In this document: positions 1 through 11,279 of the stretch, piece after piece
Numbering within the stretch: the stretch's first letter is position 1
Layout of the letters: each line of letters starts with the position of its first letter
NCBI GenBank assembly: GCA_015680685.1
Contig: MNCI01022408.1
Span: 946,379 to 1,010,378 of the forward strand
Source: Gnetum montanum
Taxonomy: Eukaryota > Streptophyta > Gnetopsida > Gnetales > Gnetaceae
DNA length: 64,000 nucleotides
Direction: 5' to 3'
Notes under the pieces: model-generated
Databases searched by the model: none
Seen by the model: the letters and a program-made list of their open reading frames with translations, nothing else
What the model was told of the DNA's origin: nothing
Position numbers and translations under genes: made by a program

Positions 1-485
1 CTCCCAGGGTCAGTTAGTTTCCTAGGAAGGTGGCCTACCTTGATCCAGTCAGTTACGGTATGTGTTAACATAATCGTATGCGTTACACTCCTTTGGACTG
101 AAGGGTTCTCCGAAGCGTTAGTGGTTAGAGGCCTATACATGTACTCGTCCACTTGTTGTTGCGAGAGTTTGTCCGTGCTCCTAGTTCTGAAAAAAGGTCT
201 ATTCTTTGTACAGTTGTTGCTAGAACTAGCACCCAGTTGGATATTTACATGCTGAATATTTATAGCTCTCGTGGCATTATGTTGCTGCGGTTGGGTAGGC
301 AATTCCCCTTGCATTATTGGAACAGGTTGTATGGGAACTACAGGAGGAAGAGGTGCGGGTGGAGTTAGAGGATGGACTGAATGTGAGATGTCCCCCGGAG
401 GAGAAGGAGTCCTTCTGAAGTACTCCCGCGCTTGGTAGTGACATTGGAGGGTAGTGTGACTCATAGAGTCACCTGGAGAAACTGG

Positions 486-2599
486 CTATTGCACATAATA
501 ATCGTAACGATCAGGCTGCTGGTAAGGGTATTGATGTGTTGGCGATGGCATCCCCCATGACTGTGGGTATTGCCACTGCTGGTGTTGTCCAATGGGTTGT
601 GGAGGCATTCCACTTGGATAATATGTTAAGGGTTGATGGAATTGCCTTGGGTTACCTTGTGGGTAAGGTAACCTTCGGGGTGTTTGCTGTTGATTAAGTC
701 TTGGATTTAATGCATACACCCCAGACTCCTGCAGATGTGAGATAATTGGGCAACATCCCTTAGGATGGTCATAATAGCAGATCTCACATCCACTATCACT
801 GTCTGAATCCAAATTTACAGCATCATCGAAGATAGGAATTTTTCCCTTACCCTTGTTATGTGCAGGGCTTAAGTTTCTCCGCTTGGTTTTGCCTTTGTCA
901 CTACCTTGCTCTACCTTAGACTCTTTCACGATTTTTAAGACTGTTTCTATTCTTGAGTCTAAGGAATCCCACATTTGGTCTACCTTAGCCGATACATCGG
1001 TTGTAACTTTTGGATCGGCACGGTTTTCCAGTTCACCAACTCTTCAAGTGGTGACTCATCCTCCTCATCACAGAATTTCACTCCCTTCTTGTGAAGGGAG
1101 GGATCGCGGTTGTATTCTTTTGCACTTTCTCTCTTCCGTAGCTCACCCTCTTTTTGCGCTACTTGTTCCAACAAACTTTCAACTTCATGGGCTCTCAGTT
1201 GGGAAAGTCTCCCTTGGGCATAAGTCCCAAGAGTTCTTCTCGTTTTATTTCTTGGCCCATCCACGATGTGGCGAAGTTGATCTCGCTTAGCATACCCATC
1301 GCTTGGGCAACAATGTAGCAGTGTATAGTAATGGGCCATGGTAGCATCCAAGGATTCATCAGCACCTTGTTTCCAGCCTTGGATCTACTTACGCAAATTG
1401 GACACTCTGGAGTACGTTTGATATTTTTTGTTGAACAATTCAAGCATCGTACTCCACCTCCTGATGGTTTCCGGTTCTAAGGACCGGTACCAGCTCTCTG
1501 CTTCTTTGATGAGTGTCCTTGGGAACAACTTGAGCTTCTGCCACTCATTATCTATGTTCTGCAAGGCACAGGCATCGTGGAATGCCTGTAAATGATATTG
1601 AGGATCAGTGTTGTATCCCCCTTCAAAACGTGGGATATTATTTATGTCCAAATGCTTGATCCTGCTATCCTTTAAGTGACTTGTGGGGATCCTAACTGCC
1701 TCTGTGATGTCTAGCATGCTTCGGGTTGCGAGTAGGGGTTCGTCATGATCATCTCTTTCATGACGTCTATGATGTCTTCGTGCTAGTTCCCTACTCTCCC
1801 TACGTCCTTGCCCTTGTCCTAACTCCTCTCGACCTTCCTGTTGAGGTATTTCATCTTCCTTTTTACTTTTACCCTCTCCGTTATGCTCACAATGGTTGCA
1901 CCCAGATGTGGAAGGAGAGTGTGAATGATGAGATGAAGGAGAAGAGGAAGGGGATCCATCACCATGGTGATGCTTCTTACCTTCTCTTCAGCTGCTTCGG
2001 CCCCGATCGTTGTAACGATCTAAGTGTCCATCCTTAGTGTGAGTGGTTGTTCCTGCCGTGAATAGTTGGTGCTCATGGGGGTCAGAGCCTGTAGCATGTA
2101 CAGTTGATCGAAGGCCCTGATGCCTAACCTCTTCACCATTGTGAGGAGGAGGAACATCGTTTTCCAATAAACCCATTGTGAGGGGTTCCTCGTCTCCTAT
2201 TTCACTAAGGACATGGGGGACCTTGCCCTTCAACAATGAATGTTGGCTCTCCTGCCTTTCGTCCCAAATACGTTGGGCATTTGTGGGATGATAATCCCTT
2301 GTGTCAAAGTTATCCAGAACGTATTCCAAAAATAGCTCTTGCATGCCAATCTGTGCTAAGGCACAGAAAAGCATGTTAGGGATAGATTGATCCGAGGGTA
2401 ACACGATGTTACCTTGTAAATCTCTCCATCGCAGTTGTTCATCTTGGTGGAGAATAAAATTAAAGTCAGGGACATACTCATCAGGATGAGTATATGTGAC
2501 CTTAGATTGTTTAGGACATGGCTGGTCTTGGTTATGCGTGTGATGCTGACTGTCTTCTGTATTATCCTTAGGTGAGTTAATTTCGTGAAAAGAAGCCAT
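486..2599 (-). pseudogene. gag: gag polyprotein of E1, nearly intact
   Basis: The frame opens at ATG 2599, about 120 bp after the primer-binding site. Stages in order: an N-terminal domain with HQDEQLRWRDLQGNIVLP (about residues 50-70); a linker rich in His, Ser and charged residues; a retrotransposon-gag capsid block (1717-1385) with WQKLKLFPRTL and AESWYRSLEPETIRRWS; a downstream helical part (1351-980); and a nucleocapsid part (974-486) with a zinc knuckle CEICYYDHPKGCC and a Pro/Gln-rich tail. Frame positions 2599, 1717 and 1351 agree. The lesions are in-frame stops at 1988-1990 and near 1385, and a frameshift between about 980 and 1010. After a stop at 486 the same frame stays open, with Pro-rich sequence, to the window start. 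The protein would form the particle shell of the retroelement. Confidence 0.85.
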
Positions 2600-2721
2600 C
2601 CTAATGGTGTGTTGTTCACCGTTATTTCTGTTCTTGATTAACTGATTAACCCAAAGGTTCGTTAGAGCTCACAACGATGTGAGTGATATCCCTTATGTTC
2701 TAATTGGCGTAAAAACACTTA

Positions 2722-2740
2722 GTCCTCGGTAACAGCGCCA
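2722..2740 (-). other. Primer-binding site of E1
   Basis: Directly inside the LTR, after one T, the minus strand reads TGGCGCTGTTACCGAGGAC. This resembles the TGGCGCCGTTGCCGGGG primer-binding site of plant Athila/Tat Gypsy elements. Versions of it recur in E2, E4, E5 and E6 at the same offset from the LTR. Confidence 0.75.
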
Positions 2741-2741
2741 A

Positions 2742-3741
2742 TGATGAGTGGCGAGGTACCCCTACATTCAACCATACGAAATGAGCATAGCACGCGCGAT
2801 CCGGTCGAACACGGCAGACTAAATGCCTAAATGCCATAAGGAACACTTGGGGTTAATCATTCGTTGTCTTCCCAACCTTGCTTGTATGTGTCACGGTGTA
2901 TGGTTAAGCAAGTCTGAGGTATATGATTTTTTTGGTATTTTTCGATTTATCTCCTATGCTAAACGGTGAAGGGTTGAGAAACTAAACTAACTCTAACTAC
3001 AGCACTAAGTCCTAGCGTCAGCATCCGTTCCCACTTGCCGTACACACCCTGAACTGTGCAACTGTGGCTACCAAACGCTAATCGTTACTGGGATTACCAC
3101 ATGTAACGCACGTGCCCGAAGCAGTCATACTAAGGCACCTAGCTAACCTAAGTGTGACAAGCAGCCGATTCCTTGACTAGTCATACGCATCCATAGATGC
3201 TCATAATCAAGTTGTACTTGTCCCACGCTCTAGGAGGAAAGGGTTGAGAGAATCTAATCGCGATGAGTAGCCGATTCCTTGGCTAGTCGTACACGTTCAT
3301 CAACGCTCATAACCAAGTCATACTCATGCCGCGTTACTAGGAAAGCAGTAAATGACATTAATTAAACCTATCTATGCACTGCAATGTTTATCCACAAAGC
3401 TCGTCTTTATTGCCGTACACAACTTGCATTTAGGTATACTCGAATAAAGAACCGTTCACTTGGGGGACTCCTACTACGGGCACATGGAAAATATTCTATC
3501 TCTGGGACGATCAATCCGCCAGAGCTTCGCTACTTTACGCCTATGATTTCGAATGAGGAGAGTGCCGCCTCTTATTTATAGATATGGCGATGGACCGCGA
3601 TATCGTGTACGCGATATTGCAGGGAAGGATGCGATATCGCGTACGCGATATCGCGTATGCGATATCGCAGGGGATCCGATATCGCGTCAGCCGCGATATC
3701 GAGTACGTGATATCGCGGCTTGTGCAATCCACATCTCATCA
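2742..3741 (-). repeat. 5' LTR of E1
   Basis: The plus text starts TGATGAGTGGCGAGGTACCC and ends CATCTCATCA, giving the 7 bp inverted termini TGATGAG/CTCATCA shared by this superfamily. A second CTCATCA ends at 3752, so the outer edge may be 11 bp further right. In the element's sense, U3 holds a palindrome array (3589-3722), followed by a TATA box CTATAAATAAG (3582 to 3572) and an AATAAAG polyadenylation-type signal (3411 to 3405). About 1.0 kb long. It is very similar to solo LTR S6 at 53831. Confidence 0.88.
3589..3722 (-). repeat. GATATC palindrome array in the E1 U3
   Basis: About eight copies of a GCGATATCGC-like palindrome lie between the LTR 5' end and its TATA box, joined by short GTAC-containing spacers. 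The other LTR subfamilies have different short repeats at the same place. Confidence 0.85.
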
Positions 3742-3831
3742 GTGACTCATCAGTTACAATAATCATTTAGTGATTCACTATTCTCCTAGATAGTGCACAT
3801 AGCTAACTAAACTACCTAGCAATGGTGCCAA

Positions 3832-4658
3832 TGATGTGCAGCGAGCAATCACTACACCCAACCATATAAATTACTAGCGTTCACTAAGCGATATGGTTGA
3901 ATTCTGTAGACTTTAACTCTCCAAGTACATTGGGTCTAGGTAGTGAATCTAATAGACATGATCATTTTCTTCTTAATTTCACTTCTGAATGGCAAAGGTA
4001 TGGTTAAGTGTTACTGAGGCATATGATTTTTATCATTTTTATGCTTTTTTCTTAATTCACCTAAGTGCTAAAAATGAAGTAATTAAATGTTGAATTAATC
4101 TAATAACTAACTAATGCTTAGCTAATCCTAACATAAGTATATGTTCCCATCTGTCGTACACATCTTGAACACATTATAATGCTACTAGGTTACCAAGTGT
4201 TAAACACTACTAGGATTACCAAGCATTAATTGTATGCTCAAGATGGTTGTACCTATGTGTATTAATCATTTGAGGTTAATTAATTCATTAAATGCATTAA
4301 AGTAAACTACATGCATAATAAATGCATTAAGTAAGCATTAAGCTAAGTCCAAGTGCTGCAAGGTTTATGAAGAAAGCTTGTTTTTATTACTAATAACACC
4401 GAGGTGCTTAGGTACATTAGTGCTTGAATAAAGATCTATAAACTTCTCATTCCTACTATGGGCACTTAGAAAATATTCTAACTCTCAAAAGAAGAAACTG
4501 CAAGAACTCCGCTATGCTACTAATGAATGAATCCCTAAATGCGGTGGATGCGTGCATATTTATAGGCAAGACAAGGTGCTACATCAATGGGTACCTGTTG
4601 ACGTGGCAAGCCCCATGTTGATAGGATCTTGTCAATGTGACCAATGCACAGCTCAACA
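3832..4658 (-). repeat. E2: 5' LTR of another Athila/Tat-type element
   Basis: It starts TGATGTGCAGCGAG, a decayed form of the superfamily start, and probably ends at CTCAACA (4652-4658), an altered CTCATCA. Left of it (3753-3831) is a primer-binding-site-like stretch (minus TGGCACCATTGCTAGG) and a short leader that matches the E6 leader (60890-61048) by eye. E1 is therefore inserted into the E2 leader. A TATA box (minus CTATAAATATG, near 4557-4567) and a TTGACG-rich U3 (4585-4640) are visible. Confidence 0.65.
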
Positions 4659-6944
4659 ATTGTCTTTTTGCTAATCCTAATGCTTGTTTTGCTATAATTG
4701 AAGTATAAGTGATCCATTTTTTATTACCAAATATATAAAGTTTGTCCTCTAGCTCCTTATTTCTCTATACTTGTTGCTAATTTTTTGTCATATCCTTCAT
4801 TATGACAAGCAAAATTAGTTTGATTAATGGTATTTTTATTTCTAGGCATTAGAAATAGCTCCTAAATATGCACTTTGCTAAAGACTCTCTTACTATGGTG
4901 AGGAATGAATAACTTTCTTTGATACATTTATTCAAGCATATTCATAAATATTATAAGTTATATAAGTTGAAGATAAATTCAAAAAAGTCTTTTTTTTAAG
5001 TAATCAGGAAGACTACTCTTTGTTACACAATAAAGAATGAAGAATCATTTCAAAAAAATGACATTTTTAAAGTGTTAGACATTCCTTTTTATTTTGGGTT
5101 ATCTTTGTCAAGTCTTTGGAATTTTACTTTGTAGAAATTTGAGATTAAAATTAGCAAGTGGAAAGAAAAAAGCTTACCATGGCATCTAAATATTTAGTTT
5201 GTAATTCAATGTTATTTGTCACTCATGTTTATTATTATTCTTATTAGGATCTTGTAAGATCTTCTTATGTTAAGTTGGAAAAACTCAACAAGAATTTTTT
5301 ATAGGCTAGTGGTGATAAAATGAAGGGCTTTTGCAAGGTTTCTTGACATTTTTGTACTCAACCAAGAAAGGAAGAAGAACTAGGCTTGCTTAACACTTAT
5401 CATCAAGGTCAAAGTTTAGTTGCCAAATGGGTTGCTAAATCTTTTGATTGTAATAATGTATAGAGTATTATTTTTAAAGAGACTTGAGTAAGTTTAAGGC
5501 ACCTCTATTCATAATTAGCTTTTATGTCTTGTTTTTGTTTTACCACAAGGTTTTTTTTTTGTTACTAATAAAATATGGAAAGCTTGGTAGCATATTAGTA
5601 AGTTTTGGCATTTTAGCAAAATCATAATTCCCTTCAATGATATGGAAGATATCTCTTTGCTGTGGTTGTCTATTCATGGTTTGCCTCTTGCTATTGGAAA
5701 ATCTCAATCAACTTCTTGTTGGTTCCAATGATGTGTTATTTCTATATCCTCACCATGTTTACAGAATCAATGGATGACTTGGTCTAAACGTAAAGATACA
5801 TATAGTGTTTCTAATTGTATAAGAAATACATTCTTGAGTATTATTTAGTAGCTTGAAGGTTCTATTGCATTGGTGATCTTAAGTCGATGGATGGCTCCTT
5901 TTCCTGTCCCTATTATACTTGCAAAGCATGCTCTTTTCCAAACTCAAGAGTTTCTATTGTTGTTAAATGTAGTAAATTTTGGTTACTTGATGATTCTAAA
6001 AGGTGATGGCATACTAGATTTAGAAGACTATGAAAGCTTCCTTGCCTTCCTAAAATTAAGTATTTCATATGGTATCTTCCTTAGCAAGATCTTCTTATTG
6101 GATGATGTCTTATGTATTTTGGTTAGCTAACACCTAAATTTATGATATGCAAATCATTGAAGAGTTTCATAATTTTTAAAAATTATTGTATTTTTATCAT
6201 GCATGCTTGGATTGGGCCTTCGTCACTATTAATAATTCCATTTTTTAGTAGAAAGAAGTTATTATTAAAGATGCTCCTCCCTTTCTAAGGAGATTCTTTT
6301 TATTTAAAAGTGCTTGTATCCTTGCCTTTTGCATGCTATTTGGAAAATAGATGTGATATTTTTCACAATCATGTAGCTATCCATGATGAGTTCACTATAC
6401 TCCAAAAAATAAATATTATTCAACTTGAAAATAAAAATTAATAAAATATTTTATTTTATTTAAAATAATAAATCCAGTTCTACTTGTTACATCACTATTC
6501 CAAGAAAACTGCTAAAACGAAGACTAAAAAAGACATTAAATAAAAAATGATTAAATATGATCTTAATAAATTTCAAATAAATAAAATCTAGCTCTTCATA
6601 AAGGCAAATAGAGAAAAAAAACTCATGCAGCTAACTCTATGGTTATACCATGATTGGAATACATTTTAATTAAAAAAAAAGTATGCATATTTTTCTAGTG
6701 GTTGAGGCACATTCCTTTAAAATAATTTACATGGTTATAAGTAGTAGACTTGCATCAAATGGAAAAGGCCATAAAAAAGTACATATAATGTGGAAATCTT
6801 AAAAAAAAATTGCATAGTTTCAATTGGTAGACTCAAATTGAATCAAATGAATAAGGTTATAAAGTCAATATATATAATATAGAAATAAAAGAGGAAGAGT
6901 AACTACGTAACAATGATTTTTTAGAAAATAAAATAGGGGGGTGG
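4659..6944. other. AT-rich intergenic DNA, no gene recognised
   Basis: No reading frame here has coding character. 5380-6130 has a faint protein-like texture on the plus strand, including an 86-codon frame at 5870-6130, but no family could be recognised. A decayed transposon is the likeliest source. Confidence 0.4.
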
Positions 6945-7066
6945 GGTGTTAAAACCTAAAATAATTAAAATATAGGTACACCCAAGATTTATAAAAGTTT
7001 ATGCTACTGAGCTAGAATTACTAGGCTAAGACTCATACCACTAGGTCATCTCATTATCATAAAAAT
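6945..7066 (-). repeat. tRNA-derived SINE, copy 1
   Basis: Read on the minus strand from 7066, there is a Pol III A-box-like TGACCTAGTGGTA, then CTTAGCCTAGTAATT, then a 3' domain GGGTGTACCTATATTTTAAT followed by TATTTTAGGTTTTAACACC. It shares this 3' domain with copy 2 next door and copy 3 in the kinase intron. Confidence 0.6.
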
Positions 7067-7091
7067 TACAATTAAAATTAAAAAAGTAAAA

Positions 7092-7235
7092 AAAAAAGTG
7101 TTGGAACCTGAAATAATTGAAATATAGGTACACCCAAGATTTATAAAAGTTTATAACTCAATGCTACTTAGTTGAATTAAAACCATGACCTACAATTACC
7201 AAGCCAAGACTTGTACCATAGGATAACACCTCATT
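7092..7235 (-). repeat. tRNA-derived SINE, copy 2
   Basis: Minus-strand A-box-like TATCCTATGGTA (about 7213-7224) and B-box-like GGTCATGGTTTTAATTC (about 7176-7192) have tRNA-like spacing. They are followed by the shared 3' domain (GGGTGTACCTATATTTC, then AATTATTTCAGGTTCCAACAC) and a T-rich end. Same orientation as copy 1. Confidence 0.65.
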
Positions 7236-7259
7236 GTTCAAAAAAAATAAAAATGTAAT

Positions 7260-7415
7260 GGTTAAGACATTCATCTCTCGGTTGAGAGGTTTTGCATTCC
7301 TTTGTGGTGGAACACTCCTATCTTGATGTGTGCTTGTGGTTAAGACATTCATCTCTTGGTTGAGAGGTTTTGCATTCCTTTGTGGTGGAACACTCCTATC
7401 TTGATGTGTGCTTGT
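7260..7415. repeat. 78 bp tandem duplication
   Basis: Two near-identical units begin GTTAAGACATTCATCTC at 7261 and 7339 and end GATGTGTGCTTGTG. The unit has a weak tRNA-like look (TGGTTAAGACATTC, then GAGAGGTTTTGCATTCC), so it may be a duplicated SINE head. Confidence 0.8.
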
Positions 7416-8249
7416 GCACAAAAAAAAAAGAAAGAAGGATAATATGAAGTCAAACCTTATATATCTAAAATAAAACAAAGATCTAAGGATGTGATCCAAG
7501 GTTTTACATTCACCACCAAATTCATTTCTTGATTTTTTTAATTATACCATTGTATAACCATACCATGATAAAGTTAGCTACCATTAATAATTGTACCAAC
7601 CGATGTTGTTAGGATAAGGATAGGATGATAATAATGATGATGGTGTTATATATGCAATATGAAGGTGGAAGAAAACATCAATAGGATGGTCCACTCAATG
7701 TGATAAATTCTCATAAGTAGATTAGTTGAATAAAAGGATCAATGACCTAAAGACTACAAATGCTAGTAGTAGAAGTGCTTTGATTATGCAATTTGATGTA
7801 TTTAAAGCCAGAGTGATGAGGATTTTGAAGGTCAAGTTAACAAGGAAGAACTATTATGGTTGAAATACATAAAAGACTTGTCAACCATGAAGGAGGCAAA
7901 GGATAAAATGTCAAAGTTAATAAAAGAGAGAAAGATCTAGTTAGAAAATGATGTGACATTCAAAAACCAAGTCAACCTTAATAGAGCTTTGACATTGAAT
8001 TTGTAAGAAAGAAGAGAATTTTGAAGAAGATTTAGAGGTTAAAGTAGTAGTTGGACAAGGAAAAGAAGACACATCGCTACAAAGAAGAATTTTTTCAACT
8101 TTCTTACTTAACTATGGTAATGATTATGTTCATGTTCTTTTTTAACACTTTATCTGAGCATAACATACGTATCCTTGATCCTTCACAGTCTCTCCTTAGC
8201 TCTCTAATATCAAATGCTAGTTTTCTCCTCAACTCTCTAATATCACATG
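7416..8249. other. Intergenic DNA, no gene recognised
   Basis: 7780-8300 has protein-like plus-strand texture rich in Lys and Glu but is broken by stops. A decayed transposon is possible; no family was recognised. Confidence 0.35.
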
Positions 8250-10552
8250 CTAGTTTTCTTGTAAAGAAGACCTTAGATACTACTTCTCCTAAACCCATTT
8301 TGATTGATTAGTGTTGAGGCTTCCATGGTTGAAACCTCTATGGTTTCCAAAACTATGTCTAACATTCCTTCCAAGACAAAATGATTAATACAGGATGATC
8401 CACCCTTAAAGACATTAATAACATGTTGAATTTTAAACTTGGCTAGTTTTTCCTTAAATTTCAAAACATAATTTTACTAAAGGAAATTAATGAAGGATTT
8501 GAGGCTTTTAACTCATGAAATTCCATTTATAGTTTGATTTTTGGTTTTGATATTTTTGTTAAAGATTCTATGAAAAATTTACAATGTTCCCTATAAGATT
8601 TCTTTTTACAATTTCCTCATACCATTTCAAGGATAGTTTAAGTATGGAAATAAAATCAAAGCACAACACTCTCCTAATCATGTGTTTTCAAAAAGAGTGT
8701 TCATGTAGGTTGATCATTCCTAACTAACCTATCTCTCTTTAACTGGCGCTAATTGGTATGAATGTATGAAGTGAGAAAAAATGCCTTAACTATTAAATAA
8801 AGGTACTCAATAATATATTATAACATATTTGAAAGATGGAATGATGATAATGTCATAGTTAGCCCATAAAATGAAATGGAGTTTAAATTTAAAGGATCCT
8901 TATGAGTGACACTTGATCTTTTTCAAAGCATTCATGTGAATTATTTCTTTTAAATTAATAAATATCATTAAGAAGAGGAAATGTTTCAAAGTATTATATC
9001 CATGAGAATTGTTTCTAAAATTAAAGGATATATAACTTAATTAAATCCATATAGCTAATATAACTAAAAGACTAAAAGTAACGCTAGTAAAGTTATTAAG
9101 AGTTAATCCACATTGAGTTTAAGGAGGAAGGTTTAAGATTAACTTGTTTATCAATCTTAATGTGTTATATTAATATTTAAAGATGTATAACCATATGATG
9201 GTTTATATTATTAGAGAAATTATTCAGTATGTTACTGATAGATGTGTTAATTTATATTAAGAGATGATTTAGGTATCCTTTAGGTGATATAACAAGACCT
9301 AGAATAAATTTTAAAATGGAGATGTCACATTGGTTTCAATATTATCTCTTGTTGTAGGTTAAGTATACAACTAAAATAGTTCTACTATTATATTCTATTT
9401 TGTAGGCTTTGATTTGATATAACAATAAGATTATGTGCTCTATTTATCATTTCCTATGTTAATTGAGTGTTTAATATCATGATTGTTATAGATTCTAAAC
9501 TATATTTGATTAATATCAAGATTATAACTTTACCATTACTGAGTTATCTCTATAATGTCATATCAATATTTACTCTCATTTATTATTATATAAACTTACA
9601 AATATTGCTAATAACTTTGTCTTATGTTAAGCCTAGAATACATTAATTAGTAGAGTTCATGATTTAACTCTAATTTAACTTAAATACTTTAAATCTCATT
9701 TGACTAAACTTGTTCCATCATGTGAACCTCAATTTTTAGCTATTAGCGCTCCTCATTCAATGTCATTTGTGTCATAGTTACTAGAAGTACTCATATTCAG
9801 TAGTTTCATCAACCATGTTGGTGTAATAAATTCATCACTTGAGACAACCTATGGACTCCTACAATCACTATATACCAAAAACCCACCACACAATAATGTT
9901 TAATCCCTTGGGATAAGGTCCCAAGTGAAATCCACAACCACTATAAATATAAAGAGGGTAATAATATGAATTTAGGGTTATCCATCAACCATTTAACCCA
10001 CTCCCTTAATGTGAACTCTAATCACAATTATCAATTAATGCAACATCAAACTATTAGCTAATCTAAAACCAAAACACAATAATTGGTGATCGGAGAGTAC
10101 TAAAACTTCACAAATACTCAAGAAACCAAATTCCATCAACTGTCAATTCATCATGTCAAAATTATGAAATCAAGATTAGATTACAACTCATGGTAAACAA
10201 ACTATGACTTGACTAGGGCTTGCAATACTTGGAACTTGTGAGGAAACTACTCACAACTAGACCATGACCCATGGTGTGCAAATGAGAAACCAAAAAAATA
10301 TTGAACCATGACTTACACCACTTCAGAACTTACCAGAAAACTGACCGTGACTCATGTTGGAGTACAACCCAACCTCAACTCTTGGTCATGAAAAAATGAT
10401 GCTAAAAATACTACAAAACAACAAACTCCACTGTAACAACAACCAGGAAGAAAATTGGGCACATAAAATGGGAAATGATAGGAGAAAAGACATCTACCAA
10501 ATTATACTTCAAATTTAGCAAGATGAACAGAATCAACAAGAAGCCATCTTCA
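8250..10552. repeat. Direct duplication, copy A
   Basis: Starting at CTAGTTTTCTTGTAAAG, this segment matches 14484-17711 throughout, at about 94% by eye in the stretches compared. The match ends near GAAGCCATCTTCAAAT. It encodes nothing recognisable. Copy A holds the uninterrupted form of the site where copy B carries a solo LTR. The ends lack TG...CA, so these are probably not LTRs. Confidence 0.8.
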
Positions 10553-10671
10553 AATATCTCTTCAAGTATTTCATCATGTTCATAGCTTTTTGGCTCTCAA
10601 TATACTCTAGATTCTTGCTTAAAGTCTTTGTATTTTTCAAAATATTTAAAGTGAAAAATTTTCTACATCAG

Positions 10672-10775
10672 CTTCATCGATGGAACCCTGTCGATGAAGT
10701 GGATGCCTAAACGAGACCTTGTTGATGGGACCCTGTTGACGCAAGGCAAAAAACATCTATATATATGCAACCACA
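10672..10775 (+). promoter_or_regulatory. U3-like promoter cassette ahead of the E7 accessory ORF
   Basis: Repeated CATCGATGGAACCCTGTCGA-like units, then TTGATGGGACCCTGTTGACG, then a TATA box in CTATATATATGCAACC. It has the same order as the U3 of nearby LTRs but stands some 500 bp ahead of an ORF. Inferred function: an internal promoter, or the relic of a lost LTR. Confidence 0.45.
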
Positions 10776-11279
10776 CTTAAGAATTTTTCACATTTGAGCT
10801 CAAATAAAGGGGGCATTTTTGAACTTTTTAGAGCCTAGAACATTCCAAGAGCCATAACTTCCAAACCATTTGTAGCTACTAGAGGTAAGCTCTTTGTCAT
10901 GGAGGCCACAAGCCTTAGGTTTTTGATGAAATTATTTTTGAAAATTTTCTAACTTCCACAAAGGTTTAACTAAGAAATTAACATCAAAACATCAATTTAT
11001 GAAAGTTAGACCCTTCCAACAAGCTCTAGTGACATTTTAAATGAAATAGCAGGAACAAGTGGTGGTGACCCATCTATGTATAGACCAACAATGAGCCACC
11101 TCAATGAAGTGGCCCAAACCACAAGTTAGATGGAAGGTGTGGGCCAATTCTCTCAGCCTAACGAATGTAGGTGCTTGTACGGTTAAATCCTAGTACTTAA
11201 GAGGTAATGATATCTCTCTCACAATAATAGCAATTCCCAGACATCTCTAGGAATGCTGCTACCTTTTTAGTGCCTTTGG

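Larger units (their letters stand above)
1..3741 (-). mobile_element. E1: 5' part of an Athila/Tat-type Ty3/Gypsy LTR retrotransposon
   Basis: The minus strand shows, in order, a 5' LTR (3741-2742), a primer-binding site directly after it, and a gag reading frame that runs leftwards to the window edge. The lineage call rests on two points: the primer-binding site resembles the Athila/Tat motif TGGCGCCGTTGCCGGGG, and related copy E6 has an Athila/Tat-like integrase. Pol and the 3' LTR lie outside the window, so the left target duplication cannot be checked. The element sits in the leader of a second element (E2, LTR at 3832). It still has many CpG sites and only a few gag lesions, which suggests it is among the younger insertions here. 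Confidence 0.88.

Noticed and set aside
853-1290. 145-codon plus-strand frame
   Set aside because: Antisense shadow of the E1 gag capsid and nucleocapsid region.
3589-3722. Regular palindromes resembling a CRISPR array
   Set aside because: No spacers of constant length, plant nuclear context, and the position is an LTR U3.
3553-3766. Overlapping open frames on both strands rich in Arg-Tyr-Asp-Ile repeats
   Set aside because: They translate the GATATC palindrome array of the E1 LTR; open in several frames only because of the repeat.
5870-6130. 86-codon plus-strand frame with protein-like texture
   Set aside because: No family recognised; flanking sequence full of stops. Left as unassigned intergenic DNA.
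7260-7415. Possible tRNA gene pair
   Set aside because: Some box A/B resemblance but no cloverleaf or CCA-type acceptor pairing could be drawn; treated as a tandem repeat.
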